From: Eucalyptus grandis
Lineage: Eukaryota > Streptophyta > Magnoliopsida > Myrtales > Myrtaceae
Reading direction: 5' to 3'
NCBI RefSeq assembly: GCF_016545825.1
Contig: NC_052614.1
Span: forward strand, 36,116,072 to 36,180,071
DNA: 64,000 nt
A program made the position numbers and the translations under genes. The notes below the pieces were generated by a model. It did not search any database. It was not told the DNA's origin and was given only the letters and a program-made list of their open reading frames with translations. The number at the start of each line of letters is the position of its first letter. Position 1 is the stretch's first letter. Positions 11,320 to 23,937 of the stretch are shown in pieces.

Positions 11320-11630
11320 ACCATCCGGCTCCCCCACTCTCCGGGCATCTTGTACCCCAACTGGCATCACGAGAACCCTCCGACATTCAGCCATTCAAGG
11401 CCACCGGGCAACCGGCCGTACCCTTCTAGCCAGGCATCTCTCACCCAAACCGGCATCGCGAGGTATCCCTCAGCACAATACCTTGCCGAGCTTCCGGCTC
11501 CCCCACTCTCCACGCATCTCGACGCCTCTCGGCACTCCCGAGGCCCTCCGGTATCCGGCCATTCATGACCACCGGGCAACCGGCCGTACCCTTCTAGCCA
11601 GGCATCTCGACACTCCCACGGCATCGTCGG
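11320..11630 (-). repeat. GC-rich GATGCC module array in LTR C
   Basis: Two or three modules of roughly 100 bp carry GGCATCTC/GGCATCACGAGA and CCACCGGGCAACCGGCCGTA. The same type of module (GATGCCCGGAATG, GAATGCCTCGTGATGC) occurs in A at 29840-30090 and in B at 33230-33530. Confidence 0.75.
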
Positions 11631-12139
11631 CTCACAACTCTGACGGCCTTCTCATTTATCTCAATTCTCATCTTCAATTATAGTTCAATTTTAACATGGC
11701 ATGTTATGTGATGGCAATCAACATCATATTCATCATTGAATTCATACATGCATCTCAATTCATTATCATGCATGCATCAAGACACTATCATCCAATCAAT
11801 ACATTTCATGGAGTCCATGCAATTTTAAATGGTCCATATTTCATGCCCTTTTTCAAAATTCCAGCATGTACCATTTTTAGAAAATATTTAAATTAAATAT
11901 CCATATTCTTCTCACAAATCATGAAATCAAGGCATGTGATAGATAAGATAATAAGATAGCAATTTCATGAAAAGCACATGCCCAATAGAGTTCCACACAA
12001 GAAGATACAATTCACACAAAAACAGCATGCAATTTCGGACAGAAACAGAATGCACAGTTTCCGAAATAATTCGATTAAAATATCCGAACGACCTCCAAAA
12101 ATTATGAAATTTTACCAGGTTATAGGTAAGACACTAAAG

Positions 12140-12690
12140 TAGATTTTTCATGAAGACTTCTAGGCCAGATTCGTTTTTGATCATTTTCTATAATCGTACG
12201 AAGCTTCTGGTTCTCGCACCGAAACGTCCAGTGTGGTTATCTCCGAAATATCGAGTTTTCGCCCCTTTATTCTTCTTTGTTTCCTCTGAAATTTGGATAT
12301 GTTTTACTTCAAGAGGTCCCCTACAAGTTTAATTAAGGGATATAAGTCAAATTCCCAAATTATAGTCACAATATGGGTCCATGAAGTCTCGGGTGTCCTG
12401 TACCGAGTCTCCAGATTTACCGTCTTCAAGAGTAAGTCGATTCACTAGGCCACACTTGGTAATTTTACTTCAAATTTGAGTATGTTAGTATTTAGGATGT
12501 TATCTACAAGTTTCATGAAGAAGTCGACGAGAGATTCTTGATAAAAATGGACATGCAACCACAGATCTAACAAAAGGTCAGCAAAATCGTAGGATGAGGG
12601 TTTGACCCAATAAATCTCCACCATTTAGTCCCAAATTTTATTATGTTGTATTTTAAGATGTTAGCTACAACCTTCATGAAGGAATCAAGG
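12140..12690 (-). repeat. phased ~182-bp leader repeats in LTR C
   Basis: The CTTCATGAA(A/C)NTTGTAG-type motif, with a following AACATACTCAAATTT-type block, recurs with its TG at 12675, 12514, 12331 and 12149 (minus strand). The spacings are 161, 183 and 182 bp. The same motif and spacing are seen in LTRs A and B. Confidence 0.65.
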
Positions 12691-13577
12691 TCAAAATCCA
12701 ACTCAAAACATGCATGCAAGCTCTCACGAGATTCTGGTCCAGGCGGTTCACACGAAATCAGCATGCAAACTCAAGAACAAGTCACATTCTAGCTTCGGTT
12801 TTGTCTACCCTATGATCCGAAACCTACCACCAACAAATCACACATGCAAGGCACACATGCAAGAGTGGAAATCAGTCCCAACTTGCCTCTAGAACCAAGC
12901 AGACAGCGGCACACAAACGGCACACCGGCGATGGACAGACGGCGTGCGGGCGAGCTCCTTCTCCCTCTCGGCCTCACTCTCTCTCGCAACTCACTCTCTC
13001 TCTCTTTCTCACTTGGCCGAATACCACCAACCGGCCACCCTCTCTCTCTCCTCTTCCTTTAATTTCCCCAAATCCTCATCATTGGCAATGATTATTTGCC
13101 TCTTCCAATGGCCAATGCATGAAGACCTCCTCTTGCCACTTGTCATGACACATGCATGATGGGCTTTGGGCTTGGGCTTGGATTGGAAGAAGTGGGCCGG
13201 CCACTCCTCCCCCCTCATGGTCGACGGCAGCCTCTTCCTTGGGCCCTAATTGGGCAGGCCATTCGGCCCACCAAAGGCTCAACCCAATGGGCCTAAGGCC
13301 CAACCTAATTAAACTCACAATTTTATTTTCAATTATTCATCTTTAGTTATTTCTTTTATAGATTTCAAATTTTAAATTTCACATGGCCAAGGATAAATTA
13401 TTCTTATTAATTTATCCTCTATTACTAATTTAAAAACTTATGAACACAAGCACATCTTACTTAGTCTTAAAAGGAGACTAATGGCTAAAGCATAAACCAT
13501 AGGTAATTTCATTACGTAATTATGGGCTTTTAATACACCTTAGAGCTTGTCTTGAATTTTTGGGATGCCACATATAG

Positions 13578-15030
13578 GATATCACAGTCGTAGTCCTTTA
13601 GCAATTCCATTCATCGGTGCTATCTCATGTTCAACTCCTTCTAAGAGAACAGGTACTTGAGACTTTGATGGTCCGTGAAGATCTGGAATTTTTCTCCGCG
13701 CAAATAGTGTCTCAAAATCTTTAGGGCAAAGATAATCGCCGCAAGCTCTAAGTCATGCGTGAGATAATTCTGTTCACGAGGCCTCAACTAACGGTAGGCG
13801 TATGCAACAACTCGGCCATGTTGCATCGACACGCAACCCAATCCTCTGAACGACGCATCACTATATATCTCTTATCATCCATGACCAGATGGAATGGTCA
13901 ACACAGGTGCGGTAGTCAGCTTTTTCTTCAGCTCTTGGAGACTACGCTTGCACTTGTCTATCTATACGAATTTCTCTTCTTTCTTCAGGAGTCTTGTCAA
14001 AGGCAATGCTAATGATGAGAACCCTTCTACAAACCATCTATAATAACCTGCCAAACCCATAACTTCTGATCTCAGTCATTGTAGTCGGTCTTGGCCAGTT
14101 GATCACAACTTCAATCTTGCTTGGGTCCACAGAGATTCCTTTGCCTGAAATCACTAGATCTAAGAAAGCAACGCGAGTTAACCAAAACTCACACTTACTG
14201 ACTTGGCATACAACTGATGGAATCTTAGTGTTTACAACACTAGTCTCTAATGACTCTCATGCTCTTCATCACTTCTCGAATACACCAGAATATCATCAAT
14301 GAACACGATCACGAACTGATTCAGATATTCCTTAAATACTCGGTTCATCAAATCCATGAAGGCAGCTAGAGCATTCCTCAACCCAAATGGCATCCCTGTA
14401 AACTCGTAATGACCATACCGAGTGTGAAATGCTAACTTTGGAATGTCCTCCTTCCTAATCCTCAAGTGATGATATCATGTCCTCAAGTCAATCTTTGAAA
14501 ATATCGACGCTCCTTGCAATTGATCAAACAAGTCATCGATCATCGGGAGTGGATACTCGTTCTCGATCGTTACCTAATTGAGTTGCCGATAGTCGATGCA
14601 TAGGTGCAATGATCCATCTTTCTTCTTTACAAACAAAACTGGTGCTCCCAAGGTGATGCACTGTGACGGATGAATCCCTTATTTAGTAATTCTTGCATCT
14701 GCACCTTCAGTTCCTTCAACTCAGATAACACCATATGGTAAGGAACCTTAGAGATTGGTTCTGTCCTAGGTGCTAGCTTGATCACGAACTCAATTTCTCT
14801 CTCTGGTGGCAATCCTGGCAATTCCTTTGGAAAGACATCTGGAAATTCTTGTACCACAGCAATGTCTTTCATCTTCAGCTCCTCAACTGTTGTATCCATG
14901 ACAGTTGCCAGGTAACCTTGACAACCCTCGTCAAGCAAATGAATTGCTTCTAGTGATGAGATCAAGATAATCAAGGGTCCTCCTCAATTCCCAACAAACT
15001 CGAAGCTCTCACCCTATAACAGGTCAAACT
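13578..15030 (-). pseudogene. element D pol: protease-RT linker, RT and most of RNase H
   Basis: Minus strand from about 15030: GESFEFVGN, then [33 protein letters not shown] and [15 protein letters not shown] (RT start), [16 protein letters not shown] and the catalytic block [14 protein letters not shown] (14330-14260). RNase H then runs down to 13578, ending KDYDCDI at the solo LTR C insertion. The FIDD active site is kept, but frameshifts and stops separate the blocks. Upstream of 15030 the element jumps straight into LTR sequence, so primer site, gag and protease are deleted. Confidence 0.85.
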
Positions 15031-16041
15031 GAAAATTTCTGAATTACTTTAGTTAAATACTAGAGCTCGTCTAGGCCCTAATTGCACTAACTATCCACCT
15101 AACATGCATCGGTAAACAATTAAATTTCAATAATCTAATCTAAATAACCACCAAAATATACTTAACTTAATCTAATCAACCCTTAAGCGTGATTAACCTA
15201 CTAAGCGAGAATTAGTGACTTAAACTGACTTGTTTGGCGATCCGGTCGGTTCAAATCAACTGGGACTCAATGGGGCTCGATTCTTTCCAAAGCGGGCCTA
15301 GCTTTTAGGGCCAGGAACGACCTCAAAACAGACCCGAGGTGCTGTTGGAAACCCACTAGTTTGCTCTCTACACTTGGCTGGTTGCTGGCTGAAAAGGCAA
15401 GGTGGTGGCTCCGTTGAGGCGGGGATGGATTGAGGAAGGTTGAAAAGGCCAAACCAGGCCTAGGCGAGGGACTCGCGGAGGTCGAAGGAAGGCCAAATAG
15501 CTCTGGCACAATCTGAAACATAGGTGGGACATAGGACAAGGCTGCTCGGGCATTGGGGTCGCATAATGGAGGCAGAGGGCGCGTGCACAGTGAGCGAAGT
15601 GAGGACGGTGCTGCTAGGGCGGTTCGGCGGTCTCGGCAGCATGCGGCATGGATGGGGCGCCTCTGCTATCTCCGGTGGCTCCTCCTTAGCTGCTGATTCC
15701 GAAAATGGCACAAACGAGGGGGAGGAAGGCTGGTCGACAGCTTTGAGGGAGAGAGAGGTGGAAAGAGGGGGCCACCAAGCCTTATCTTCCACCTCTTAGT
15801 CGCCTTAACCATCCACCACCACCAGTTATTTTCCTTGGCCTCAAATAAGCCACCCATGCTCCATCTACAACCTTTGAAATGGTCCAAAAGCTATAAGAAA
15901 AGGGGAAGCTACGAATTTGTTTGCTTTTTCTTTAATTGGACACTTATCCTTGCTTGATTCAACACAATTCGGCCTCAATAAATTCAATCGACACCTCTTC
16001 AATCAAATTGATATTTTTCCTCACCAATTGATTCTACTTGC

Positions 16042-18793
16042 TGTCGCGACCTTCCCGAATTTTTTGAAGGTGAATTATTCGAAAGGGCTAATGGATTACT
16101 AAGTCCGAAGACTTGGCACGGACCCTCCCAAGTCCTACCAATCGCGACTTGATGTTAAGAAATTAATCTATTCAAACTAGCAATTATACTCAATTTGGAG
16201 CTGCCAGTAACCAATTAGGGCTAGTTAGAAACCCAAGTAAAGTATGGGAGAATACTTTACTATTGCGAACCAGAGATTCAGTAGGTCCGGGGACATGGTT
16301 ACTCTAGATTAGTCTAATGCCCTTTCGGTACCTTTTTATTTTTATTTTAAAAATATTTTGCAGGCAATGTTGATTAATTTAAACTTAAGCTACTAACATG
16401 CAAATGGTGGTCATATGGGTGCACAATTAATAAAATAACATTCAATAAAAAATGCTAATAAAAGCGCATGCCCTAAACATGATTTCTAAATGACATGACA
16501 CTTAATTTTTCTTTTTCTTTTAAAAATGTTAATTATATGCAATTTTAATTTAAATTTGATATGCATGAGTTTTACTTTAATGACATATGAGATGCAATTT
16601 ATGTGACATAATTCAAATCATTACAATATGTGTGCAATCTAATTTACATAACCCTAAATATGCATATGTTGTATGATATGAGATGTATGACGTGGTAATT
16701 CTATATGCATGTTCTTTTTATGATTTTTTAATGATTTTTTTTATTACACATATGCAACCTGCACTAACAATGATGACATGAAATAGGATTAATTATGAAT
16801 TAACCTATTAACTAACCAAGGAAATGATCTTTTTTTTTAATGACATAATATTTTTTATTGAAAATAAAGTAACTTAATGGTGCAATGATCATCTTTTAGC
16901 ATTTTCCTTTTTATTAAAAACAAACAATTAAGCTATAACTCATATGGCATGCATAACATTTTTTGTTCCTCTTTTTGGTTTTACTAAATGAAAATTGACT
17001 TAATCTAAAAATATCTAGGTCTGTTGCTTTAATATGAAATGTGTATGGATCTAAGTCCCTAAGTTCTAGATATGACAATATTCTAATTAAACCTATTATG
17101 CAAATTAATTAATATGTACCTAATATTTTTTGGATTCTTTTTATTGAAATTCGGAATTAAAAAAAAACTAATTAGACTAACTAAAGTGAATGATATTCTA
17201 ATTTTTTTAGGAATCAATTAACTTAAACTATATCTTATCTTAAAAGCTATATAAAAAAAAAAATCAAGACATGCCAACATTATTTAAAATTAGCCCTAAC
17301 AAAAATCACCCATCTAAAAGTATAATCTAAAAATTATAATCCTATAAATGCAATTCTAATTTTACTAACCCTAAAAATACAGTCCTAATTTGCTAAACCT
17401 AATGCAATATTTACTTTTTGATTTTTTGATTTTTTTAATCTTTCCAAACAAGTAATTATTTTAAAAGAATGAAGATAAGAATTAAAATAACCGAAAAAAT
17501 AATCCGTTGTCTCACAGATTAAATTAACAATTATTTTAACTCTATAATGATTTAACAATTGAAATGGTATTAAAATTCCTAAAAATTAAAGTAACTAAAA
17601 AAATGACCCGACGTGTTACGGGTCAAATTAATAATTACCATAATTTGGGATAAAATACCTACAGTTAATGCCTACGAGATTTATAAAGAAAAGCATATCT
17701 CAATATTCTAAATTGAACAATAATAACAAAATAAATAAAATAAGATAAAAGTTAGTGAAAAGTAAGAATAAAAATTAAAAATTAAACTACCTAAGGGAAG
17801 GTAAACAATAGCATCGATGGGGTAACAACGTGCGGCGAAGGATGGCTGGCGTCGGAGCGGGCGAGAGGGACAGCTAACGGTGGCGCGCGGCGTTCGTGCA
17901 GGCGCGGTGGCGTCGTGGGCTACAAGACTGATAGCGGAGGTGGCGTCCAGGCGCTCGGGTCGCAGCTACCACAGGGAGCTTGGGCTCTGCAAATCGGGGA
18001 CAGCATCGAGGCGAGCTTCGCGAGGAGGATGGCGAAGCGGTGGTAGAGCAGAGAGGGCTGGCGTCGCGGTGATCAGCAGCTCTGCGATGCGAGGGATCGG
18101 GTCGCGGCTACTATGAGCTACAGCTCTTGCGGCGGGTCGGCGGGTTGCAGGGAGCGTCGGGGAGGAAGGCGCGGCGTTGGGTCGTCGCAGCGAGTGGAGT
18201 GGCGGGGAGCGCGAGCGTTGGCGGGTGTGCTTGTGCGCGTTAGTGGCGAGTCCGACAAGGCAACGTTGGCGGAGGCGCGGTGGTGCTCGGAGGCTGACTG
18301 AGGGTGGTTCAGAGAGGATCTGCTGGCTAAGCGGCGGTGAAGCAACGTGGACGGCGTGGGCACGGCCGACGCGAACGGGGGCAGCGTCGGGAGGAAGAAG
18401 ACGACGCTGTAGGCCCTGTTTTCTTTTCCCTTTTTTTTGTTTTCTTTTACTTGTTTTTTTTCTCTCTCTCTCACTCTGCCGAAAACCTCCCCCATTCACT
18501 TTCTACCACTGTACTTTTCTCTCTTTTCCTAGCTCACACGTCAACTTCTTCTCTCTTTCTCTTCCGTTTGCTAGAAGCCCCCCCCTTTTTTCACGTCTCG
18601 CACCCCCTATTTATAAAGTGAAAACTCGAATTCATTTCACAGGTGGAGATTTTCTCTCAACCTCTCAACAACAAAGTTGCTCCAAAATCCCACGGTTGAG
18701 TTTTTGAATTCAAATTTTAAAAAAAAAAATTCTTTAATCAAAGATTATTTTCTATTTCTATTTTCTAAATTTAAATTAGGTGTCAACACTTGC
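16042..18793 (-). mobile_element. Ogre/Tat-like solo LTR with CTTGC target duplication
   Basis: The LTR is 16042-18788 (2747 bp). Its minus strand begins TGTTGACACCTAATTT and ends AAGGTCGCGACA. CTTGC stands on both sides (16037-16041 and 18789-18793). Start and end match the LTR at 54505-59746, which is followed by a primer site. A minus-strand TATA box (TTTATAAATAGG) lies at about 18606-18617. The AT-rich half (16.1-17.8 kb) is LTR body; the GC-rich stretch 17.82-18.45 kb is transcribed leader whose long frames have no recognisable protein. Confidence 0.88.
18605..18618 (-). promoter_or_regulatory. TATA box of the Ogre/Tat-like solo LTR
   Basis: The minus strand reads TTTATAAATAGGGG, the same core as TATAAATAGG at 54981 in the related LTR. 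Initiation would be expected about 30 bp to the left. Confidence 0.6.
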
Positions 18794-19481
18794 TTTGCAA
18801 TTTTGTAATAAAAAACGATCCCTAACTTTTTTGGACAAAAATGGCCCTAGGACGACATTTTCCCAAAATGTCTCGGTTTGCAGAGAAATCTTCTAAGATT
18901 AAGTCGACATTCCTAAAATGACTCGTGACATGACAAAACTTTCAATTTCTAAAATTAGACTCAAATTCGCGGTAATTTCAATCTGGCGCGTTTTTAGCTT
19001 GACCTAGGCTACTGAGTAACTTTCAAAAAATTTAGTGCAAATGACCCGTAGTCAATTTTCTTAGAGCCACAATGAACCCATTCGACATATTGGCGACTCT
19101 CGGTTGTTGTGAAAATCTCGATAATTCAAATATGGACACAGGGTACCAAAACAATAAAAAAAATCAGTCTAGTGTCGATCGACAAGAATTTTTCAATTTA
19201 GTGGTGTCACTCACGATCAATCACACATCTCAGTTGAATCGATCTATCTCTGATCCATGATCGATTTTTAACCGTGCCATAATGGCATCTAAAGATGAAT
19301 AGGTCGACTAGCCGATTCCTGGTCGAATTCTTAAGTCTATTATATTAAAATTCCTCAATGGCTTCCCTGAATAGTCTAGTTATCTTGAGAGTGATTAGCT
19401 CTAAGAACAGCCCTATAGGCCCGTCGATGAAATGCCCTATTTATTTAATAGAAAACGTGATTGAAAATCCGATATGTCACA

Positions 19482-21890
19482 AGCCCTACAAATGTTAGGC
19501 CTTTAGTTCGGACACATAACCAATCTTATGTCAAACGATAAAGAGAAATTGAGACATCTCACGAGTACAATTGTGCTAGCAATTGCTCTCATTTGCGAAT
19601 GACTTGGTTAATCACTATCAACACTCTCAAATGTCGTTGATAATCCCGTGATATGTTCTCTCTATCGCCTTTCTATAACCAATCCGAGATCGCATTCAAT
19701 TTGGCTCGTTAGCTCTAAAACCATTTTAGAGAATTAATTTTGTTGTAATGTCAAAGCTCACTTGAATCTAGACATAAGTTCTGAAACTGTTTCAAACACT
19801 AACTCGGACATTTATTTTGTAATCGTTACAAAACATTATTCTAGGCATTAATTTGTAACTGTTACAAAACATTTTTTAATTTGACCTTATAGTTAGAAAT
19901 GGTCAATTGAATTTTAAACTATTTCAAATCATTCAAACTTCCATTGATTCCAAAACCATTTCAGTTTATTAATGTGGTTGTTAAGTTTGAAACCATTTCA
20001 GAAATTTAATTTACCATTAAGTCTAAAACTATTTTAGATCCTTAATTTGGCTATTAATTCTGAAATCACTTCGAATCATTAATATGACGATTAATTCTGA
20101 ACAAGCTTTAGTTCATAAATGTGACCATTTATTTTAAACTCACTTTAGATCATTAATACAACCATTAATTGTAAACTCACTTCAGATATTTAATTCAACT
20201 GTTGAATCTGAACCTGTGTTAGATCTTTGATTTGGCCGTTGAATCTGAACCCACTTTAAATATTTAATTTGGCCATAAAGTTTGAGACCCCTTTTAGATC
20301 TTCGATATGGTCATAAAGTCTGAAACCATTTCAAAACTTGGATTTTTAGCCTAGCTTAATCCAATTGCCTCAAGTGTGAACTTATTTGTAATATTGTTTC
20401 TCCCATTCAAATGTCATTCTGAATTTGTTATGGTGTGTGACATCCCTTGGTTCATCACTGAGCTGTTAGTAGGATTTGTGAACACATTAGCACAACCAAG
20501 AGAGCTGATTGTTCCAATCAATCGTTAGTTCATACAAACCATGAGTGACATTTAGCAATACATCATAGCTAATCAAAAAGTGTGAATATTTTAATAACAT
20601 AATGAACTTGTCAGCTTTGGTGACTGTGTAATTTGATCATTTTATCTCACTATGTCTTAATCGAACAAAGGTCATGAAATTATTTTGTCAAGCCACTAAT
20701 TCGATTATATGACCAAATCTAATTGACATGTATTCTATGAGACATGAACTATTCATTCTCGATTACAATCTCAATTGAGGATTTCAATGCAATGTCATGA
20801 TTAGATTGCATAGGACGTCAATCTTGTATATCTATATATAACAAAAAGATTTACTCCATATTACACATGCATGTGCCTTTGTATATGGACATACTATGAC
20901 TAATATGTACAGAGATGGATATTTATGAACCATAGCCATCCAACATACAAGTCAGCATTGTGCTCTAGGTCTAAGGATCTTACACCATACCAAAGCATGA
21001 ATGATTAGTCATTGACCTCACTAAAAGCTTTGATGTTGCCAATCATTCTATGTATGTCACATTCAGTGAACTTGTTCGAGACAAGCACCTATATTCTAAC
21101 GTGGATATCACAATATCCAACAATTTATGACTCGTCATCCACCCAGGTATGTAATACCAAATGGTGAAGCTTAAGAACACACTAGTTTTAACAGGTTCAT
21201 AAATATCCTCTCAATGATGTATCAATCAGGAATTGTTTAAAGATTCAGTATAACTGTAAGCCTATCATACATATTCTTAACACTTTAAGAGTATGTTCAG
21301 TTTCAACTAATCTTATGGACTCATTCCTATAAATAGGACAATAAATGAACATTTCTTTACCATTAAATAATCCCTAACATGTAACTATTACATGGTTGCT
21401 TTAGAGTGTATAGCTAAGATGATCTATGAGAGGTTTAATTGTTGTGGTGAGAAAAAAATATGTGTTTTTCTATTTGCAAAGCTTCTATGTTGTGCATGTC
21501 CAAGCACAACTTTTATGATATGTCATAGCACCATGAAAAAAGTAGCAGAAAAGGAGGCACAACTCAACTGTAAATGGTAGCACAAACAACTCTTGTCTGC
21601 TTAGCACACCATAACAAGCATAACTCAAAAGAAGGCAAAGCAGAATAAATGACATAAGTAATAATTCAATTGGTCCATGTTCAATGAAAAAGAGAAAATT
21701 TCCAATGCAAGAAATCTTCAAATAACATACATATGCATAACCTTACTTTAATAAGCTCCATAGATTGACCTATACAGACCTATCCATTTAAACTAAAAAG
21801 AAAAAAAAAAATTGTTTGTTGGCCTTGTTGCTCTTGCATTTCAAAAATTTGCTCGTGTTCCACCACTTTCTTGTTGAAGTTCCTTACATC
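19482..21890. other. unassigned repeat-derived sequence
   Basis: Outside the 37-bp array this stretch has no supportable ORF. The interval from TGTTAGGCC (about 19493) to CCCTAACA (about 21378) has copia-LTR-like ends and a CTATAAATAGG box near 21330. I found no matching target duplication, so an LTR is only a possibility. 21.4-21.9 kb shows nothing I can name. Confidence 0.4.
19715..20345. repeat. ~37-bp imperfect tandem repeat, about 16 copies
   Basis: Units of 36-38 bp follow the pattern TTAATTTGGCCATTAAGTC then TGAAACCATTTCAGATC. Many units contain the short inverted repeat CTGAAA-CCA-TTTCAG. The copies are well diverged, so the array is old. A four-copy version is at 4630-4795. Confidence 0.8.
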
Positions 21891-22054
21891 TCTTTACCTA
21901 CAATTGAATAAAATAAACAATTTAGTTAAGAGAAAGTCAAGTGCAACAAAGAATAGTTTTAGGACAAAGTCTAGAGCAAATTGATACCTGCATATTCTCT
22001 CTTTCCATGGATGACGATGGACTTGAAATGTTGCCAAGAAATGAAGCAAGCGAT

Positions 22055-22402
22055 TCAATTGTCTTGGATTGTGATGCTGATAAGATTGAAGGAGTTCTTT
22101 TGATTGCATCGTGTGAGCATGAGGCGAATGTAGAAGCTATGGGGTGTGATGCTACTGTAGATGTTATTGCTGCTGCTACTAATGTCGGTGTTGATGTTAT
22201 TGATGAATTTTGAGTGATTACTATTATGGCCTAACTCACCACATTTTCCACAAGTAAATGTTGTATTATGTCCCTTCAACTTCATTCCAACGGGACCTTG
22301 CACAATTTTCTTCTTCCTTCTCTTCAAATTGTTTTTAGCCATTTCATTCACTAACTTCGTTCTTTGTCTCTTCCTTCTTTTTCTTATCCAACGACTGCCC
22401 AT
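22055..22402 (-). pseudogene. probable Mutator-like transposase C-terminal scrap
   Basis: This is a 115-codon minus frame. A basic segment (RWIRKRRKRQR, LKRRKKKIVQGPVG) is followed by FTCGKCGELGHNSNHSK, a CCHC-like knuckle in which the last ligand is not Cys. MULE transposases typically end with a basic stretch and a knuckle reading TCSKCGQ.GHNKRTC, so this is the likely source. No DDE domain or terminal inverted repeat is visible. A gag-type knuckle is the alternative. The remaining tail (asparagine/serine-rich) is uninformative. Confidence 0.4.
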
Positions 22403-23937
22403 GCAAATGGATACATTTGATTGCTAGTTTTATCTACTCCTGACGCTTTTTGATCAATGAGACTTTGTTCAACAGCTTGTCCCTATGAGCACATATAACT
22501 GTCATTTACCTTAACTAGTTAAACAAATATTGGTATCCCTTTATCTACATTAAATCATCTTGATACAAATGCCTCTTATTTCACACGTTCAATGGATGTG
22601 GTTGAATTTTGAGAGCCAAAAGTTAAACAAATATTTTACAAATTTTATGTTGGCCCATACAATTTTCACACCTTGTTTACCATAGACACTTCCTGTGACA
22701 TCCCAGATTTTCTATCATGTTTTCTACTGAAGTAATCGGGCATTTCATTGACGCACCTTTAGGGTTGTTCTCAGAGCCGATCACTTTCGAGATAACTAGA
22801 CTATCTGGGGAAGTTATGAAGGACTTTAAAGCAAATAGACTTGAGAACTTGATCAGGAATCGATTTCTCGACCGTGGTTATCTTTAGAGGCCATTATGGC
22901 ACAGTTAAACATAGATTTGAGATCAGAGATAGGTCTATTCGACTGAGATGTGTGGCTGATCGTGGGTGACTCCACTAAATTGGAAAATTCTCGTCGATCG
23001 GCATTAATCTAATTTTATTGTCATTTTGGTACCCTGTGTCCGTAATTAAATCCTCGAGATTTTCACGATAATCGCCATTGAGTTGAGTGGGTTCATAGTG
23101 GCTCGAAGAAAATCGACCATGGGTCAATTGCCCTAAAAAATTTTGAAAATTACCCGGTAGAATAGTTCATGCTAAAAACGTGCCAAATGGAAATTAATCG
23201 CCAATTCAAGTCCGATTTTAGGAATTAAAGATTCTGTCATGTCATAATAAATTATAGGAGTATCGACTCAGTCTCAGAAGATTTTTCTGACATCCGACAT
23301 TTTTTGGGAAAAAGTCGTCACTAGGTTGTTTTTTAGTAGAAAAACGCTGAAGATCACTTTTGTTAGCAAAGTTGGGATGCGTGATGGATACATGGGTGAG
23401 GAAACGTGCTGGGGTAATCGATGGATGACCAATTGAATTTATTGTGGTCATTTAGGGTTGGATCAAATGAGTTGAGAAGTCCAATTGAAGTCAATTGGTA
23501 CAAAATTTGTAGCTTTCCCCTTCCCCTAGCCAAATGGACCAAAAGAGAGAGGTTGTGGGGTGTGTGTTGGTGGTTCAACGAAACCCCACCCCACCGAACC
23601 AGTGAAGTAGCTCTCTCTCCACTAAAACTTCCATCCTCCATCTACACCATCACCGACTGAGATGCCTCTGTCCGCTACCCCTCCACGTCGACACTGCAGC
23701 TCCACTTTGGTTTTTCTTCACCGGTCAACAAACCAGCGTTGAAGACCACCGAGCAAGCTTCCACTCGCACGTCTTCTCTCCGCCAGCAGCCGTTGCCACG
23801 TTGGTCAACAAAGCCAGCGGAATCCCCTGCCGTTGACCCCTGCTCTTCCACCAAACGACTGCTCCTTCCCCACTTCCTTTTGTCTCCTGGCTTTGTCGCT
23901 TCTCCATGCGTTCACCGCCTGCCCTCTCTCGGTCAAT

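Larger units (their letters stand above)
9986..13577 (-). mobile_element. solo LTR C (family I) with TATAG target duplication
   Basis: The LTR is 9991-13572 (3582 bp). Its minus strand begins TGTGGCATCCC and ends GGTGCCACA. TATAG flanks both sides (9986-9990 and 13573-13577). Removing the LTR and one TATAG rejoins the RNase H coding of element D between KDYDCDI and YHPRKANK. There is no internal region, so this is a solo LTR left by LTR-LTR recombination. It is the same family as elements A and B but clearly diverged from both. Confidence 0.93.
15031..19481 (-). mobile_element. element D 5' LTR (family II), 3' part deleted and interrupted
   Basis: The minus strand begins TGTGACATATC at 19481 and runs to about 15031, where it joins pol. 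Without the insert at 16042-18793 it is about 1.7 kb and matches LTR D 3' from 8422 to about 6750. The rest of the LTR, including tandem repeat, intron-like segment and ORF, is deleted together with gag. Open frames at 15267-15799 repeat those at 7216-7509 and carry no protein family. Confidence 0.8.

Noticed and set aside
17880..18707. Arg/Gly/Ser-rich open frames up to 177 codons on both strands
   Set aside because: GC-rich leader of the Ogre/Tat-like solo LTR; few stops are expected from base composition and no motif is present.
19493..21378. Possible copia LTR with TGTTAGG...CCCTAACA ends
   Set aside because: Ends and a TATA-like box are suggestive, but the flanks do not form a target duplication and no paired LTR was found; kept only as unassigned sequence.
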